DNA of 64,000 nucleotides from Helicobacteraceae bacterium (GTDB lineage: Bacteria; Campylobacterota; Campylobacteria; Campylobacterales; Sulfurimonadaceae). Of the stretch, positions 52,816 through 61,703 are shown in pieces. The stretch covers positions 1 to 64,000 of the forward strand of contig JALWGC010000008.1 in NCBI GenBank assembly GCA_027038835.1, read 5' to 3'. Each line of letters opens with the position of its first letter. Position 1 is the first letter of the stretch. The position numbers and the translations under genes were made by a program. The notes below the pieces were generated by a model. The model was not told the origin of the DNA and made no database searches. It worked only from the letters and a program-made list of their open reading frames with translations.

Positions 52816-53292
52816 GTGATAGAGAAGCTGATACGTACAAGTGCGAATATAACCGCTTTGGCTTTGGCGATGTTAGTGGTCTTGGTGGTGTACGATGCTT
52901 CGATGCGTTATCTTTTCAGTCAAGGCTCTACGGCACTCCAAGAGCTTGAATGGCATCTTTTCGATGTGGTTATTCTCCTTAGTATCGCTTATACGATGAA
53001 AGAAGGAGCGCATGTACGAGTCGATATACTCTATGATAAATTTTCTCCAAAAACCAGAAAAATCATCGATATAATCGCCACGCTTTTTTTCATTCTTCCG
53101 CTTTCACTGCTTATCATCTACATAGGGTACGATTTCGTGCATATCAGTTTCGTTCAAAACGAGGCTTCGAGCAACCCGGGCGGGTTGCCTTATAGATGGG
53201 TAGTGAAATCGCTTATGGTGGTTGCGTTTGTCTTGCTCGTTTTTCAGGCGCTTAAATCGCTTGTAGAAGATATAAGGGAGATTCGAAAATGA
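52816..53292 (+). CDS. dctQ: TRAP transporter small permease (DctQ family)
   Basis: The 158-residue membrane protein has four helices: about 13-33, 45-65, 85-107 and 130-150. It has the DctQ pattern (FSQGSTALQELEWHLFD, GAHVRVDILYD). It is the small membrane partner of a TRAP transporter driven by sodium or proton gradients. GTG 52816 is chosen because AAAGG is 7 bases upstream; it starts 10 bases after murF. It overlaps DctM by four bases. Confidence 0.9.
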   Translation: MIEKLIRTSANITALALAMLVVLVVYDASMRYLFSQGSTALQELEWHLFDVVILLSIAYTMKEGAHVRVDILYDKFSPKTRKIIDIIATLFFILPLSLLIIYIGYDFVHISFVQNEASSNPGGLPYRWVVKSLMVVAFVLLVFQALKSLVEDIREIRK

Positions 53293-54572
53293 TCGCTTTA
53301 GCGATGTTTGGCGTAGCGCTTACGCTTTTGCTTTTGGGGATTCCCGTTGCGTTCGCTTTTGGTGGAGTGGCGATTATTTTCGCTTTTTTGATTCCAAATC
53401 TCGGTATGGATGTTTTTCATATATTGCCCTTTCGTATTTATGGGATTATGAGCAACACGACATTGATGGCCGTGCCGCTTTTTATCGCTATGGGGCTGAT
53501 TTTGGAAAAGTCGGGTATGGCGGAAAAACTGCTTGTGAACATGTCGGCTCTTTTTCGTTTGGTTCGCGGCGGACTTGGGGTGAGCGTCGTACTTGTCGGA
53601 GCTATTTTGGCAGCTTCTACGGGGATCGTTTCGGCTTCTGTGGTGATGATGAGTATCATCACTTTGCCTTTGATGCTCAAAGCGGGGTATGACAAATCGC
53701 TTGCAAGCGGGACGATAGCCGCAAGCGGAACTTTGGGGCAGATTATCCCCCCTTCTATCATATTGATCGTATTGGGGGATGTGATGAGCGTGAGTGTGGG
53801 AGAACTGTTTATGGGTGCGGTGCTTCCGGGTCTTGTGCTTGTGGGGCTCTACATCCTGTATATTTTGGTTTACGCTTACATAAAACCCGAGGTCGCTCCG
53901 GCGATGAAGATAGAAAATCATGTAGGCTGGAAAGAGTTTGTCTCTTCGATTCTGCCTCCGCTTCTTTTGATGTTCGCGGTTTTGGGGAGTATTTTTGCCG
54001 GAATTGCCAGTCCGACCGAATCGGCGGCGTTTGGGGTCGCAGGTGGATTGGTACTAAGCGCACTCAATAAAAAGCTTGACTTTTCGATGATTCGTTACGC
54101 ATTGTTCGAGACGATGAAACTTAGCGGAATGATCTTTATGATTTTGATAGGAGCGACCGCGTTTAGTTTGGTATTCAACGAGCTTGGCGGAACGGACCTG
54201 ATATTGGAGTTTTTCAGCGAAGATATCGGTGATGTTTGGGTGTTTATCGGCGTGGCGATGTTTTCGATATTCGTTTTGGGGTTTTTCATCGATTTTATCG
54301 AGATCAGTTTCATAGTCGTCCCTATCTTGGTGCCCGTAATGGAAGCGTTTGGGATCGATCCGATTTGGTTTGGAGTGCTTATCGCTATGAACTTGCAAGC
54401 TTCGTTTTTGACTCCGCCGTTTGGGTTGAGCCTTTTTTTCCTAAAAGGAGCTGCGAAAGACCAAGTAAGTACGGGTGATATCTACAAAGGGATCGTACCG
54501 TTTATCGCCTTACAACTTCTGGCGTTGGCAACGGTGATACTCTTTCCCGATCTGGTGTTTGCTTTCTTATAA
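53289..54572 (+). CDS. dctM: TRAP transporter large permease (DctM family)
   Basis: The 427-residue protein has about 12 hydrophobic helices and DctM motifs such as GTLGQIIPPSIILIVLGD and ASPTESAAFGVAGG. It forms the main channel with DctQ. No DctP periplasmic binding protein is encoded before or after it within this window, which is unusual, since DctP is commonly adjacent. The substrate is therefore not predictable. It is transcribed with murF-dctQ; no terminator follows before the sulfite dehydrogenase gene. Confidence 0.93.
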   Translation: MIALAMFGVALTLLLLGIPVAFAFGGVAIIFAFLIPNLGMDVFHILPFRIYGIMSNTTLMAVPLFIAMGLILEKSGMAEKLLVNMSALFRLVRGGLGVSVVLVGAILAASTGIVSASVVMMSIITLPLMLKAGYDKSLASGTIAASGTLGQIIPPSIILIVLGDVMSVSVGELFMGAVLPGLVLVGLYILYILVYAYIKPEVAPAMKIENHVGWKEFVSSILPPLLLMFAVLGSIFAGIASPTESAAFGVAGGLVLSALNKKLDFSMIRYALFETMKLSGMIFMILIGATAFSLVFNELGGTDLILEFFSEDIGDVWVFIGVAMFSIFVLGFFIDFIEISFIVVPILVPVMEAFGIDPIWFGVLIAMNLQASFLTPPFGLSLFFLKGAAKDQVSTGDIYKGIVPFIALQLLALATVILFPDLVFAFL

Positions 54573-54614
54573 TATTTTCTAATCTCACTTAAAACTTCTC
54601 TTATAAAGTTTCGA

Positions 54615-54620
54615 TATAAT
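54615..54620 (+). promoter_or_regulatory. -10 box of the sulfite dehydrogenase genes
   Basis: TATAAT on the plus strand 29 bases before the ATG at 54649; no clear -35. AAAGG seven to eight bases upstream of the start supports that start. Confidence 0.6.
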
Positions 54621-54648
54621 TCACCCATTTTAAACAAAGGTATTGCAG

Positions 54649-55845
54649 ATGAAAAGAAGAGATTTTCTAAAAACTTCTCTGGCCGCTTCGGCACTTTTGG
54701 GTGCTAGTAAAAGTTTGGCCGGAACCACTCATCAGCCAATAGATGGACGTGAAGTGTCCAAAATGGCTTTTCCGGAGAAAAAACCGCTTATTACATATTC
54801 CGACAGACCTCCGCTTCTTGAGAGTCCAAGAAGCACGTTCGTACATGAATTTACGCCAAACGACGAGTTTTTCGTACGTTGGCACTTACCGGAGATTCCA
54901 AAGCACAACGACCTTGACAAATATGTCATCGAGATAGACGGTTTGGTAGAGCGTCCTATTAAAATTACTATCGGGGAGCTTAAAAAGAACTTCGAGCAAG
55001 TCGAAGTCAACGCCGTTCTTCAATGTGGCGGGAACTCAAGAAGCGCGTTCGATCCGATTGCCGGCGGTATCCAATGGGGTAGCGGCGCTATGGGGTGTGC
55101 CAAATGGAAAGGGGTTCGTTTAAAAGACGTGCTCGATTATGCCGGTTTGAAAAAGAACGCACACTGGATAGAGTTCAACGGTAAAGACAAAGCTGCATAC
55201 TACAAAACACCGAATTTCGTACGTGAAATCGAGTTGCATGAACTTGACGACAACGTTATCATAGCGTATGAGATGAACGGTGAGGATTTACCGTATCTAA
55301 ACGGTTTTCCGGTTCGTCTCGTGATGCCGGGGTATTATTCCGACAACTGGGTAAAGATGCTTAGCCACATCACCGTTTCGGATAAATACAAATCACTCTT
55401 TTTCATGGATGTCGCATACCGTGTGCCGGATAACAAGACCGAATCGGAAACGCCGACTAAAAGAGCGAAGAAAACCAAGCCTATTACCCACATGAATGTC
55501 AAATCGGTTATCGGGTATCCGACAAACGGAGAGAAGGTGTATTACAATTCTCATGTCGTCGTTCGCGGCGTAGCGTTTGATAGTGGGTACGGGATCAAAA
55601 AAGTGGAAATCTCGCTCGATGGCGGTAAGACTTGGGAAGAAGCCAACCTCAAAGCGGACAACGGAAGATACTCCTATAGAGGTTTTTACTATCCGTTCAA
55701 ACCGACGAAATACGGTAAAATCAAATTGATGGCAAGAGCGACGAACAACCTTGGCGAAACGCAGCCGTTCGCACATGAAATAGGATGGAATCACGGCGGA
55801 TATAAGTACAACGGTATCGATGAAGTTACCATAGAAGTTATATAA
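54649..55845 (+). CDS. sorA: Sulfite dehydrogenase, molybdopterin subunit (SorA-like)
   Basis: The 398-residue protein has a Tat signal (KRRDFLKTSLAASALLG, twin-Arg) and a sulfite-oxidase-type molybdopterin domain. The Mo ligand Cys is in AVLQCGGNSRSAF (about residue 123). The WKGVRLKDVLDYAG and LPYLNGFPVRLVMPG segments lead to a C-terminal Mo-co dimer domain (about 280-398). It oxidises sulfite to sulfate in the periplasm. The next gene encodes a mono-haem cytochrome, giving a SorAB-type pair like C. jejuni Cj0005c/Cj0004c as I recall it. YedY-type methionine sulfoxide reductase is less likely because of the cytochrome partner. Confidence 0.88.
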   Translation: MKRRDFLKTSLAASALLGASKSLAGTTHQPIDGREVSKMAFPEKKPLITYSDRPPLLESPRSTFVHEFTPNDEFFVRWHLPEIPKHNDLDKYVIEIDGLVERPIKITIGELKKNFEQVEVNAVLQCGGNSRSAFDPIAGGIQWGSGAMGCAKWKGVRLKDVLDYAGLKKNAHWIEFNGKDKAAYYKTPNFVREIELHELDDNVIIAYEMNGEDLPYLNGFPVRLVMPGYYSDNWVKMLSHITVSDKYKSLFFMDVAYRVPDNKTESETPTKRAKKTKPITHMNVKSVIGYPTNGEKVYYNSHVVVRGVAFDSGYGIKKVEISLDGGKTWEEANLKADNGRYSYRGFYYPFKPTKYGKIKLMARATNNLGETQPFAHEIGWNHGGYKYNGIDEVTIEVI

Positions 55846-55855
55846 GGATTTATAG

Positions 55856-56164
55856 ATGAAAAAGATACTATTTGGAAGTTTAATCGTCGCGTCGTCTCTT
55901 TTCGCGCAGGTCAAAGGGGATATAGAAGTTCCTTACATTCCGTACGAAATCAAAATGGGCAAAGGGTTCGATACGGTTCAAGCTAATTGTTTGATGTGCC
56001 ATTCGTTTGGTTATATCATCAACCAAGGACCGCAATCGCGCGAGTTTTGGAAAGAGAAAGTGGAAAAAATGATTAAAGCGTTCGGCGCTCCGATAACGAA
56101 AGAAGACGCCAAAACCGTTGAAGAATACCTTTTCAAACACTACGGAAACGGGAAGGAGAAGTAG
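55856..56164 (+). CDS. sorB: Mono-haem cytochrome c subunit of sulfite dehydrogenase (SorB-like)
   Basis: The 102-residue protein has a signal peptide (about 1-18) and one CxxCH haem site (NCLMCHSFGYI, about residue 46). It follows sorA by 10 bases, so they form an operon. It would accept electrons from the molybdopterin centre and pass them to the cytochrome c pool. The SREFWKEKVEKMIKAFGAP segment is typical for SorB partners. It ends 1 base before the convergent Bfd-like gene. Confidence 0.88.
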   Translation: MKKILFGSLIVASSLFAQVKGDIEVPYIPYEIKMGKGFDTVQANCLMCHSFGYIINQGPQSREFWKEKVEKMIKAFGAPITKEDAKTVEEYLFKHYGNGKEK

Positions 56165-56165
56165 T

Positions 56166-56390
56166 TTAGAGCTTCCCTTCATGTACTAGTTTCAAAACGA
56201 GCGGGAGATTTATCCCGTCGTTGTGAAACCCTTCATCTTGACACGATTCACACTTATCCCCGACCGGGCAAGCGTTTTGCTCAAGCAGCTCTTTAAGCGT
56301 TTTGATGTCGTTTTGTTTGATACATTCGGCGATTTCACCGGCAGTTAGGTCATTACAGACACACACTTCCGTTTGCGGGTCGAGATTCAT
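56166..56390 (-). CDS. Bfd-like [2Fe-2S] protein
   Basis: The 74-residue protein has CVC (residues 10-12) and CESC (47-50), the C-x-C ... C-x2-C spacing of bacterioferritin-associated ferredoxin and related NirB/NifU-type iron-sulfur domains. An additional Cys41 is near. It may pass electrons to an iron store or serve in Fe-S delivery. It overlaps its upstream gene by four bases (ATGA), and is convergent with sorB with one base between stops. Iron-responsive regulation by Fur is possible but no Fur box was searched for. Confidence 0.8.
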   Translation of the reverse strand: MNLDPQTEVCVCNDLTAGEIAECIKQNDIKTLKELLEQNACPVGDKCESCQDEGFHNDGINLPLVLKLVHEGKL

Positions 56391-56839
56391 GCTTTTTCTC
56401 CTAAAGTTTCTTTTTTGAGTTTTTGTAAAAATTCCAGTATGTTTTTCTGAAAAGCCAAAGTGTCGTCGTCTTCGGCGAAGTCCAAAAACCTTGAAAGATC
56501 GTCGATGTCTATCTTCTTGGCGTAGCGTGGAACGAGTTTGACGTTGTTTACTATGCTATCTACGAGTTTGTCCCTTGAGTAGGTGTGTTTGACGATGATT
56601 TTATCGACAAGCTCTTTTGTCGAAAGAAGCAACAAACTAGCTCTGTCTTCGTCATTTTTGTAGATTTTGTCCGCCAACTCCCTTACCAAGATGAAGTTTT
56701 CCACTTTCGGCTTTTCATTCGCGGTTATCATAAGGGCTAAAATTTTTGCACGAAAATCGAGCGAGTTGTAGTGATGGATGAATATTTCACGAAACATATT
56801 GAAAAATTTGTGTTTGAGTCGAAAGCCGAATTTTTTCAT
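56387..56839 (-). CDS. Small helical protein of unknown function
   Basis: The 150-residue protein has no signal peptide and no membrane segment. It is nearly all helical, with a basic first part (KKFGFRLKHKFFNMFREIF). No family is recognised. ATG 56839 (MKKFGFR) is preferred; longer frames include a hydrophobic run that is not typical of a start. It is upstream of and overlapping the Bfd-like gene, so it may be its partner. It faces away from yebC over 62 bases. Confidence 0.75.
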   Translation of the reverse strand: MKKFGFRLKHKFFNMFREIFIHHYNSLDFRAKILALMITANEKPKVENFILVRELADKIYKNDEDRASLLLLSTKELVDKIIVKHTYSRDKLVDSIVNNVKLVPRYAKKIDIDDLSRFLDFAEDDDTLAFQKNILEFLQKLKKETLGEKA

Positions 56840-56869
56840 AAGAGTATTATAGTTAAAGATAGGAAAAAT

Positions 56870-56878
56870 TGGTATAAT
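56870..56878 (+). promoter_or_regulatory. Extended -10 promoter (TGG-TATAAT) of yebC
   Basis: TGG directly before a perfect TATAAT (56873-56878), 23 bases upstream of the yebC ATG; start about 56885 leaves a 17-base leader containing AGGATAGAG. This lies in the short divergent gap with the 150-residue gene. Confidence 0.65.
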
Positions 56879-56901
56879 TTCGAAAAAACTTAGGATAGAG
56901 C

Positions 56902-57615
56902 ATGGGAAGAGCATTCGAATACAGAAAAGCGGCTAAATTGAAACGGTGGGGCAATATGTCCAAACTGTTTCCAAAACACGCGAAAAAAATCACCATAGCG
57001 GCGAAAGAAGGGGGAAGCGGCGATCCTGATCTCAACTCCAAATTAAGAACTGCGATCCTCAACGCAAAAGCGGACAACGTTCCAAAAGACGTTATCGAAA
57101 AAGCGATCAAACGTGCACTCGGCAAAGATGCCAAAGATATTCTCGAAGTCAATTTCGAAGCCAAAGCGCCTCATGGGGTACTTTTGTTCATCGAGTGTGC
57201 GACGGACAACAACACACGAACCGTCGCGAACGTCAAGTCGATTCTCAACAAAAACGGTGGAGAGCTTCTTACAAACGGTTCGCTTGATTTCATGTTCAGC
57301 CGCAAAGCGGTTTTCGAGTTCAAAGTTCCAGAAGATATGGATATAGAAGAGTTGGAACTCGAACTCATAGATGCAGGTTTGGAAGAGATAGAAACCGAAG
57401 AGGGGTTGGCGATAGTAACGGCTGATTATACCGACTTTGGAAATATGCAAAAAGCGCTCGAGGAGCGTGGTATAGAGCTTGAAAAAGCGGAGCTTCAGCG
57501 TATTCCAAACACCCCTATAGAACTTAACGAACAGCAGCAAGAAGAGGTGGACAAAATCATCGACAAACTTGAAGATGACGAAGATGTCCAACATGTCTTT
57601 ACCAACATAGCATAA
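56902..57615 (+). CDS. yebC: YebC/DUF28 translation or transcription factor
   Basis: The 237-residue protein begins MGRAFEYRKAAKLKRWGNMSKLFPK, typical of YebC, and has the GGSGDPDLNSKLR and NNTRTVANVKSILNKNGGEL motifs. Proteins of this family were called transcription regulators. Later work on close relatives links them to rescue or efficient translation at proline stretches. It is 9 bases upstream of the IMPACT-family gene. Confidence 0.95.
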   Translation: MGRAFEYRKAAKLKRWGNMSKLFPKHAKKITIAAKEGGSGDPDLNSKLRTAILNAKADNVPKDVIEKAIKRALGKDAKDILEVNFEAKAPHGVLLFIECATDNNTRTVANVKSILNKNGGELLTNGSLDFMFSRKAVFEFKVPEDMDIEELELELIDAGLEEIETEEGLAIVTADYTDFGNMQKALEERGIELEKAELQRIPNTPIELNEQQQEEVDKIIDKLEDDEDVQHVFTNIA

Positions 57616-57624
57616 AAAGCCGGT

Positions 57625-58203
57625 ATGTACACGTTAACGCAAGAGGTTTCGTGTACATACGAAATCAAAAAATCGAAATTCATCACCCACGTTATCCCCT
57701 ATGCCGACTTCGAAACACGTTTGGCAGAGTTGAAAAAGCAACATCCAAAAGCCCGCCATTATGTTACAGCCACACGTTCACTCAACGAGTTCGACCAAAT
57801 ACAAGAGAGTTTCAGCGACGACGGTGAACCGAAAAATACCGCCGGTAAACCGATGCTTGCCGTGTTGCAAGGGGGAGAGCTTATAGAAGTCGGCGCTGTG
57901 TGCATACGCTATTTTGGAGGTATCAAGCTGGGAACAGGAGGGCTTGTTAGAGCTTATGGAGATTCGCTAAACGAAGCACTTTTGGCAGCGAACTTGCAAC
58001 GCTATGAAAAAATCTATTCGATGAACTTTGTTTGTGAGTATAATGAAGTGAGATTGGTAGATTACGAGCTTAAAAAATTGAAAATAGAGCAAGTGGAAAA
58101 AAGATTCGAACAAAAAGTTCATTACAAGGTCGAAGCCCCGAAGGAGCTTCTTGACTTGTTAGCGTCTTCCGTGGACTGCGTTTCCAAGATCCCACATAGG
58201 TAA
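57625..58203 (+). CDS. IMPACT/YigZ-family protein
   Basis: The 192-residue protein has the SDDGEPKNTAGKPML and RYFGGIKLGTGGLVRAYG motifs of the UPF0029/IMPACT family and a C-terminal DUF1949-like part. YigZ-type proteins are thought to bind nucleic acids or ribosome-related factors; in E. coli the function is uncertain. Its last 45 bases overlap the convergent pilus gene. The C-terminal 15 residues thus lie over the end of that gene. Confidence 0.9.
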   Translation: MYTLTQEVSCTYEIKKSKFITHVIPYADFETRLAELKKQHPKARHYVTATRSLNEFDQIQESFSDDGEPKNTAGKPMLAVLQGGELIEVGAVCIRYFGGIKLGTGGLVRAYGDSLNEALLAANLQRYEKIYSMNFVCEYNEVRLVDYELKKLKIEQVEKRFEQKVHYKVEAPKELLDLLASSVDCVSKIPHR

Positions 58204-59406
58204 GAAGATACCAAGTGCGAGTAGAAGAACCATAGCCGCAAGCATCAAAAGCATAATTGGCTCGATAGCTTCGTTGAGACCATCGATGATAGCGTCGAAT
58301 TTCATTTTATAGTATTCGGATACTTTTTGAATCATGGAATCGAGCGTACCACTATCTTCCCCCGCTTTTACCATTTGGATAATCATGTTTTCGAACAAAC
58401 CGGTATCTTCAAGCCCTTTGAAGAGGGTATCCCCTTTTTCCACCGCAATACGAACCGTTAGCAGTTTTTGTTTCAACGGTAAGTTGTCAACCATTCCAAC
58501 AGCGGTATCGAGCGCTTCGGCGATCGGGATACCTGCATGGATAAGTTCTGAAAATACGAGTGTGAAACGGCTTAACGTAGAGTACATGACGATATCTTTG
58601 ATAAGATAGGTCTTTAGTAGAAACTGATGCCACTTGAAGCGGAAATCTTTATTTGTTTCGATCATATATCGGAAAAGGAAGAAAAACACGATAAGCCCGG
58701 CAAGGAGATAAAGACCGTATGTGTTGAAAAGATGCTCCAAAAAGAGCAAGATTTTCGTCGGCATCGGCAAGTCTGCATGTAATTCTTCGAAAATTTTCTT
58801 GAATTGCGGTACGACGTAGCTGATAAGAATCGTAAATGCGATAGCCATCGCTATCATGACGTTTCTTGGATATGCCATCGCTTTTTTGAACTTGATATAG
58901 TTGGCGCGAATCTCTTCGAGCATATTCGCCAAAGAGTAAAGCGCCTCATCAAGGTTACCGGTTCTCTCCCCAAGCGATACCATCGCTATGGTCAAGTTAC
59001 CAAGCTGCGGTCTGAACTCTTGCAATGCACTTTGAAAGGAGTGACCGGCATTGATATCTTCGGAGAGTTTGGCAAAAATCGCAGCGAGTGTTTCATCTTG
59101 CGTCGATCGTGCGATTTCGCTTAGAGAGTCGTTGATGGCTATCCCTGCGTTGGTCATAACCGCAAGCTGCCGTACGGCGGCTATGAGAGAGTCTTGTTTG
59201 ACTTTTTTGTTCTTGACGTTTTGTAAAAATTCGTTTTTAATCCGTTTGATTTTATCTTCAAGCGGCTCGGCAGCTTCTTCTACACGTATCAATATGCCCG
59301 TAAATTTCGTTTTGGCCATTTTGTAGGCCTGTTTTTTATCGGGCGCATAAAACCCTTTTTCCTCTTTTTTCCCTTTAGTGAGAACTATAGCTTTATAGTA
59401 ATTCAT
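58159..59406 (-). CDS. mshG: Type II secretion/pilus inner-membrane protein (GspF/MshG-like)
   Basis: The 415-residue protein has two GspF domains (about 70-190 and 275-395) and three membrane helices (about 168-190, 220-245 and 380-405). The cytoplasmic motif TNAGIAINDSLSEIA and SLGERTGNLDEALYSLANML is typical. GspF/PilC proteins anchor the ATPase in the pilus or pseudopilus machine. It overlaps the ATPase gene by four bases upstream. Whether the system is MSHA-type or general secretion is inferred from the neighbouring genes. Confidence 0.9.
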   Translation of the reverse strand: MNYYKAIVLTKGKKEEKGFYAPDKKQAYKMAKTKFTGILIRVEEAAEPLEDKIKRIKNEFLQNVKNKKVKQDSLIAAVRQLAVMTNAGIAINDSLSEIARSTQDETLAAIFAKLSEDINAGHSFQSALQEFRPQLGNLTIAMVSLGERTGNLDEALYSLANMLEEIRANYIKFKKAMAYPRNVMIAMAIAFTILISYVVPQFKKIFEELHADLPMPTKILLFLEHLFNTYGLYLLAGLIVFFFLFRYMIETNKDFRFKWHQFLLKTYLIKDIVMYSTLSRFTLVFSELIHAGIPIAEALDTAVGMVDNLPLKQKLLTVRIAVEKGDTLFKGLEDTGLFENMIIQMVKAGEDSGTLDSMIQKVSEYYKMKFDAIIDGLNEAIEPIMLLMLAAMVLLLALGIFLPMWDLGNAVHGRR

Positions 59407-61145
59407 CCTTTTGCCACCCTTAGAATTTCTTCGATTGACGTTACACCGTCAAGCGCTTTTTGAATACCGTTTTGGAAAAGCGGTATAAATCCTTCTTTCT
59501 CTGCCTGAGCGCGAAGCTCGTCTTTGGATGCTCCCCTAGCGATAAGCGAGGAGAGTTCATCCGATATGGAAAGAACTTCACATATCATTTCCCTTCCCAT
59601 ATAACCGGTATCGTTACACTCTTTACACCCTTTTCCGGTGTAGAAAGTCGCATCTTCTGGGATATAGTCTTTTATTTCTTCCAATACCGATGGGGGAAGC
59701 TCCTCTTTCGTTTTACAATGGGTACAGATTTTTCTCACCAACCTTTGTGCTTGAATAGCTACGAGTGCACCGCTGATGAGATAGTGTTCTATCCCCATAT
59801 CCGCCATTCTCGGTATGGCGGATATAGCGTCGTTGGTGTGTAGCGTGGAGATAACCAAGTGACCCGTTAAAGCTGCTTTGATGGCGATTTCGAGTGTTTC
59901 TTGGTCACGAATCTCCCCGATCATGATTTTGTCAGGGTCTTGACGAAGAATCGAACGCAAGGCGTCCGCGAACGACAGACCGACTTTCGGATTGACCTGC
60001 ACTTGTTGGATAAGGTTCATTCTGTACTCGACAGGGTCTTCGACGGTGATGACCTTGTCTTCGACGTTTCTTAGTTCGTTAAGCGCTCCGTAGAGTGTCG
60101 TGGTTTTACCCGAACCGGTAGGACCGGTAACGAGAATGATGCCGTATGGAGCTTGTAAGCCTCTGAGGAGCTTTTGATAGCTTATAGCATCCATACCGGC
60201 ATCTTCAAGTTTGACAAGCGCTTTTTGTTTGTCCAAAACCCTCATAACGATAGATTCGCCATAGAGGATAGGAAGCGTCGAGATACGAAAATCGTATTCT
60301 CTATCGCCTACCATAGTGGAGAAGCGACCGTCTTGAGGCTTTCTCTTCTCTGCGATATCGAGGTTTGCCAAGAGTTTCAAACGCGACGCCATCGGCGGGT
60401 AGATATCTTTTTCGAAGATGAACATCTCCGTTAGCTTACCATCGACCCGACCTCTGACCATACAGTTTTTTTCCGTCGGTTCTATATGTATATCGCTCGC
60501 TCTACCGTTGATACACGCTTTTAGAACGACATCTATCAGCATCAAGATAGATGAAGCCTCTTGTTGCTCTTCCAAAGTCGCTATGGAATTGAGCTCGTCT
60601 CGAACACGTTTGACAAGGTCTTTGACGCTGTCTTTGAGTTCGACTTTGAAAAGGTAGGAGTCTATCTGTTTTTTGGTTGCTAGCGCAACTTTTATAGGTT
60701 TTCTTGGGAATAGACGTTGAACCGCTTCATGTGCTTCCATATTGAAAGGGTCGTTGAAAACGACCGTTACGCTCAAGTCGTCTTCCGCGATTGGAAGTGC
60801 GGTGTAGCGCTTGAGCTGAGAGAGGGGAACTCTCTCGGTCAAATGGTAATCAAGGTCGATAGAATCAAGATCGACATATTGAATTTGCAATTCCGAAGCG
60901 AGTTTTTTCAAAACATCCGCTTCCCGTATATAATCATAGGAACGCACGAGGGAAAGGTCGTATTCCCCTTTGCGTATCTTCTCGACGATATAACGAACGA
61001 GTCTGTCAACGGTCATAAACCCAGTAAGAGTGATATCGCGTAAAACGAGTTCAGGCGGAACCCCTTTGTTGAGGAGTCTGTTGACCTGAGAGCGCATGAT
61101 GAAGCCGTCGTTGATAAGATCGGTCGTTATTCTATCTAATTGCAT
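59403..61145 (-). CDS. mshE: Type II secretion/pilus assembly ATPase (GspE/MshE-like)
   Basis: The 580-residue ATPase has Walker A GPTGSGKTTTLYG, Asp-rich box VEDPVEY, Walker B MIGEIRDQETLEIA and a tetra-Cys zinc motif CTHC...CKEC (about 490-525). N-terminal domains (1-150) resemble the T2SSE_N fold. The usual RLG-type motif of c-di-GMP-binding MshE is not obvious. It drives pilin polymerisation or secretion. It starts 9 bases after a small exported protein and overlaps the GspF gene by four bases. Confidence 0.93.
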   Translation of the reverse strand: MQLDRITTDLINDGFIMRSQVNRLLNKGVPPELVLRDITLTGFMTVDRLVRYIVEKIRKGEYDLSLVRSYDYIREADVLKKLASELQIQYVDLDSIDLDYHLTERVPLSQLKRYTALPIAEDDLSVTVVFNDPFNMEAHEAVQRLFPRKPIKVALATKKQIDSYLFKVELKDSVKDLVKRVRDELNSIATLEEQQEASSILMLIDVVLKACINGRASDIHIEPTEKNCMVRGRVDGKLTEMFIFEKDIYPPMASRLKLLANLDIAEKRKPQDGRFSTMVGDREYDFRISTLPILYGESIVMRVLDKQKALVKLEDAGMDAISYQKLLRGLQAPYGIILVTGPTGSGKTTTLYGALNELRNVEDKVITVEDPVEYRMNLIQQVQVNPKVGLSFADALRSILRQDPDKIMIGEIRDQETLEIAIKAALTGHLVISTLHTNDAISAIPRMADMGIEHYLISGALVAIQAQRLVRKICTHCKTKEELPPSVLEEIKDYIPEDATFYTGKGCKECNDTGYMGREMICEVLSISDELSSLIARGASKDELRAQAEKEGFIPLFQNGIQKALDGVTSIEEILRVAKG

Positions 61146-61154
61146 GCTTTTCCC

Positions 61155-61703
61155 TTACCAGTAGATATGTTTTTTTACAAGTGTATTGTCGTAATACTCT
61201 TCGATAACCATTTTATACGGTGCACTATCTTTGACAAGATAGAGTTTATAGCTCACTTTTTTGTTCGCATCGTCGTCGAAGAGGTAGTAGTTTCTGTTTT
61301 TATGCTTACCAAGAGCTACATAGTAGTCGAAAATTTTCGAAAGTATGTAGTCGGTTGTCGGTAGTTTGTAAGAGCCAAGCTCATAACCATCCACCAAAGC
61401 GTGATAAAGTAGCTTTTTTTGCATCAGTATCACTGAAAAATAGGCAGAATTGGCTCTTGCGTCTTTTGAATATTTCAAAAGGCTGATTGGAAGCGAGAGT
61501 CTGTCTATGAAATCGGATTTCAAACAGCCAAAAGCGTACAGTGATAGGAAATCCTCATCTTTGGTATAGCGTCCGAGATTTTCGAATCCCAAATTGCATA
61601 CATCTTCGTATCGTTCGTTTTCGTAAAGATTGAACATTCGCTCCTTTACGCCTCCAAACAGAAGTGTCGAAAACAACATAACGCCTATCAAAACTTTTTT
61701 CAT
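61155..61703 (-). CDS. Small exported protein of the pilus cluster, unknown
   Basis: The 182-residue protein has a signal peptide (MKKVLIGVMLFSTLLFG) and a helical mature part, possibly TPR-like (YENERYEDVCNLGFENLGRY). The C-terminal part is rich in Tyr and Lys and looks like a beta sheet (YYLFDDDANKKVSYKLYLVK). No family is recognised. It overlaps the upstream gene by four bases and precedes the ATPase gene. The position suggests an auxiliary factor of the pilus or secretion system. Confidence 0.85.
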   Translation of the reverse strand: MKKVLIGVMLFSTLLFGGVKERMFNLYENERYEDVCNLGFENLGRYTKDEDFLSLYAFGCLKSDFIDRLSLPISLLKYSKDARANSAYFSVILMQKKLLYHALVDGYELGSYKLPTTDYILSKIFDYYVALGKHKNRNYYLFDDDANKKVSYKLYLVKDSAPYKMVIEEYYDNTLVKKHIYW

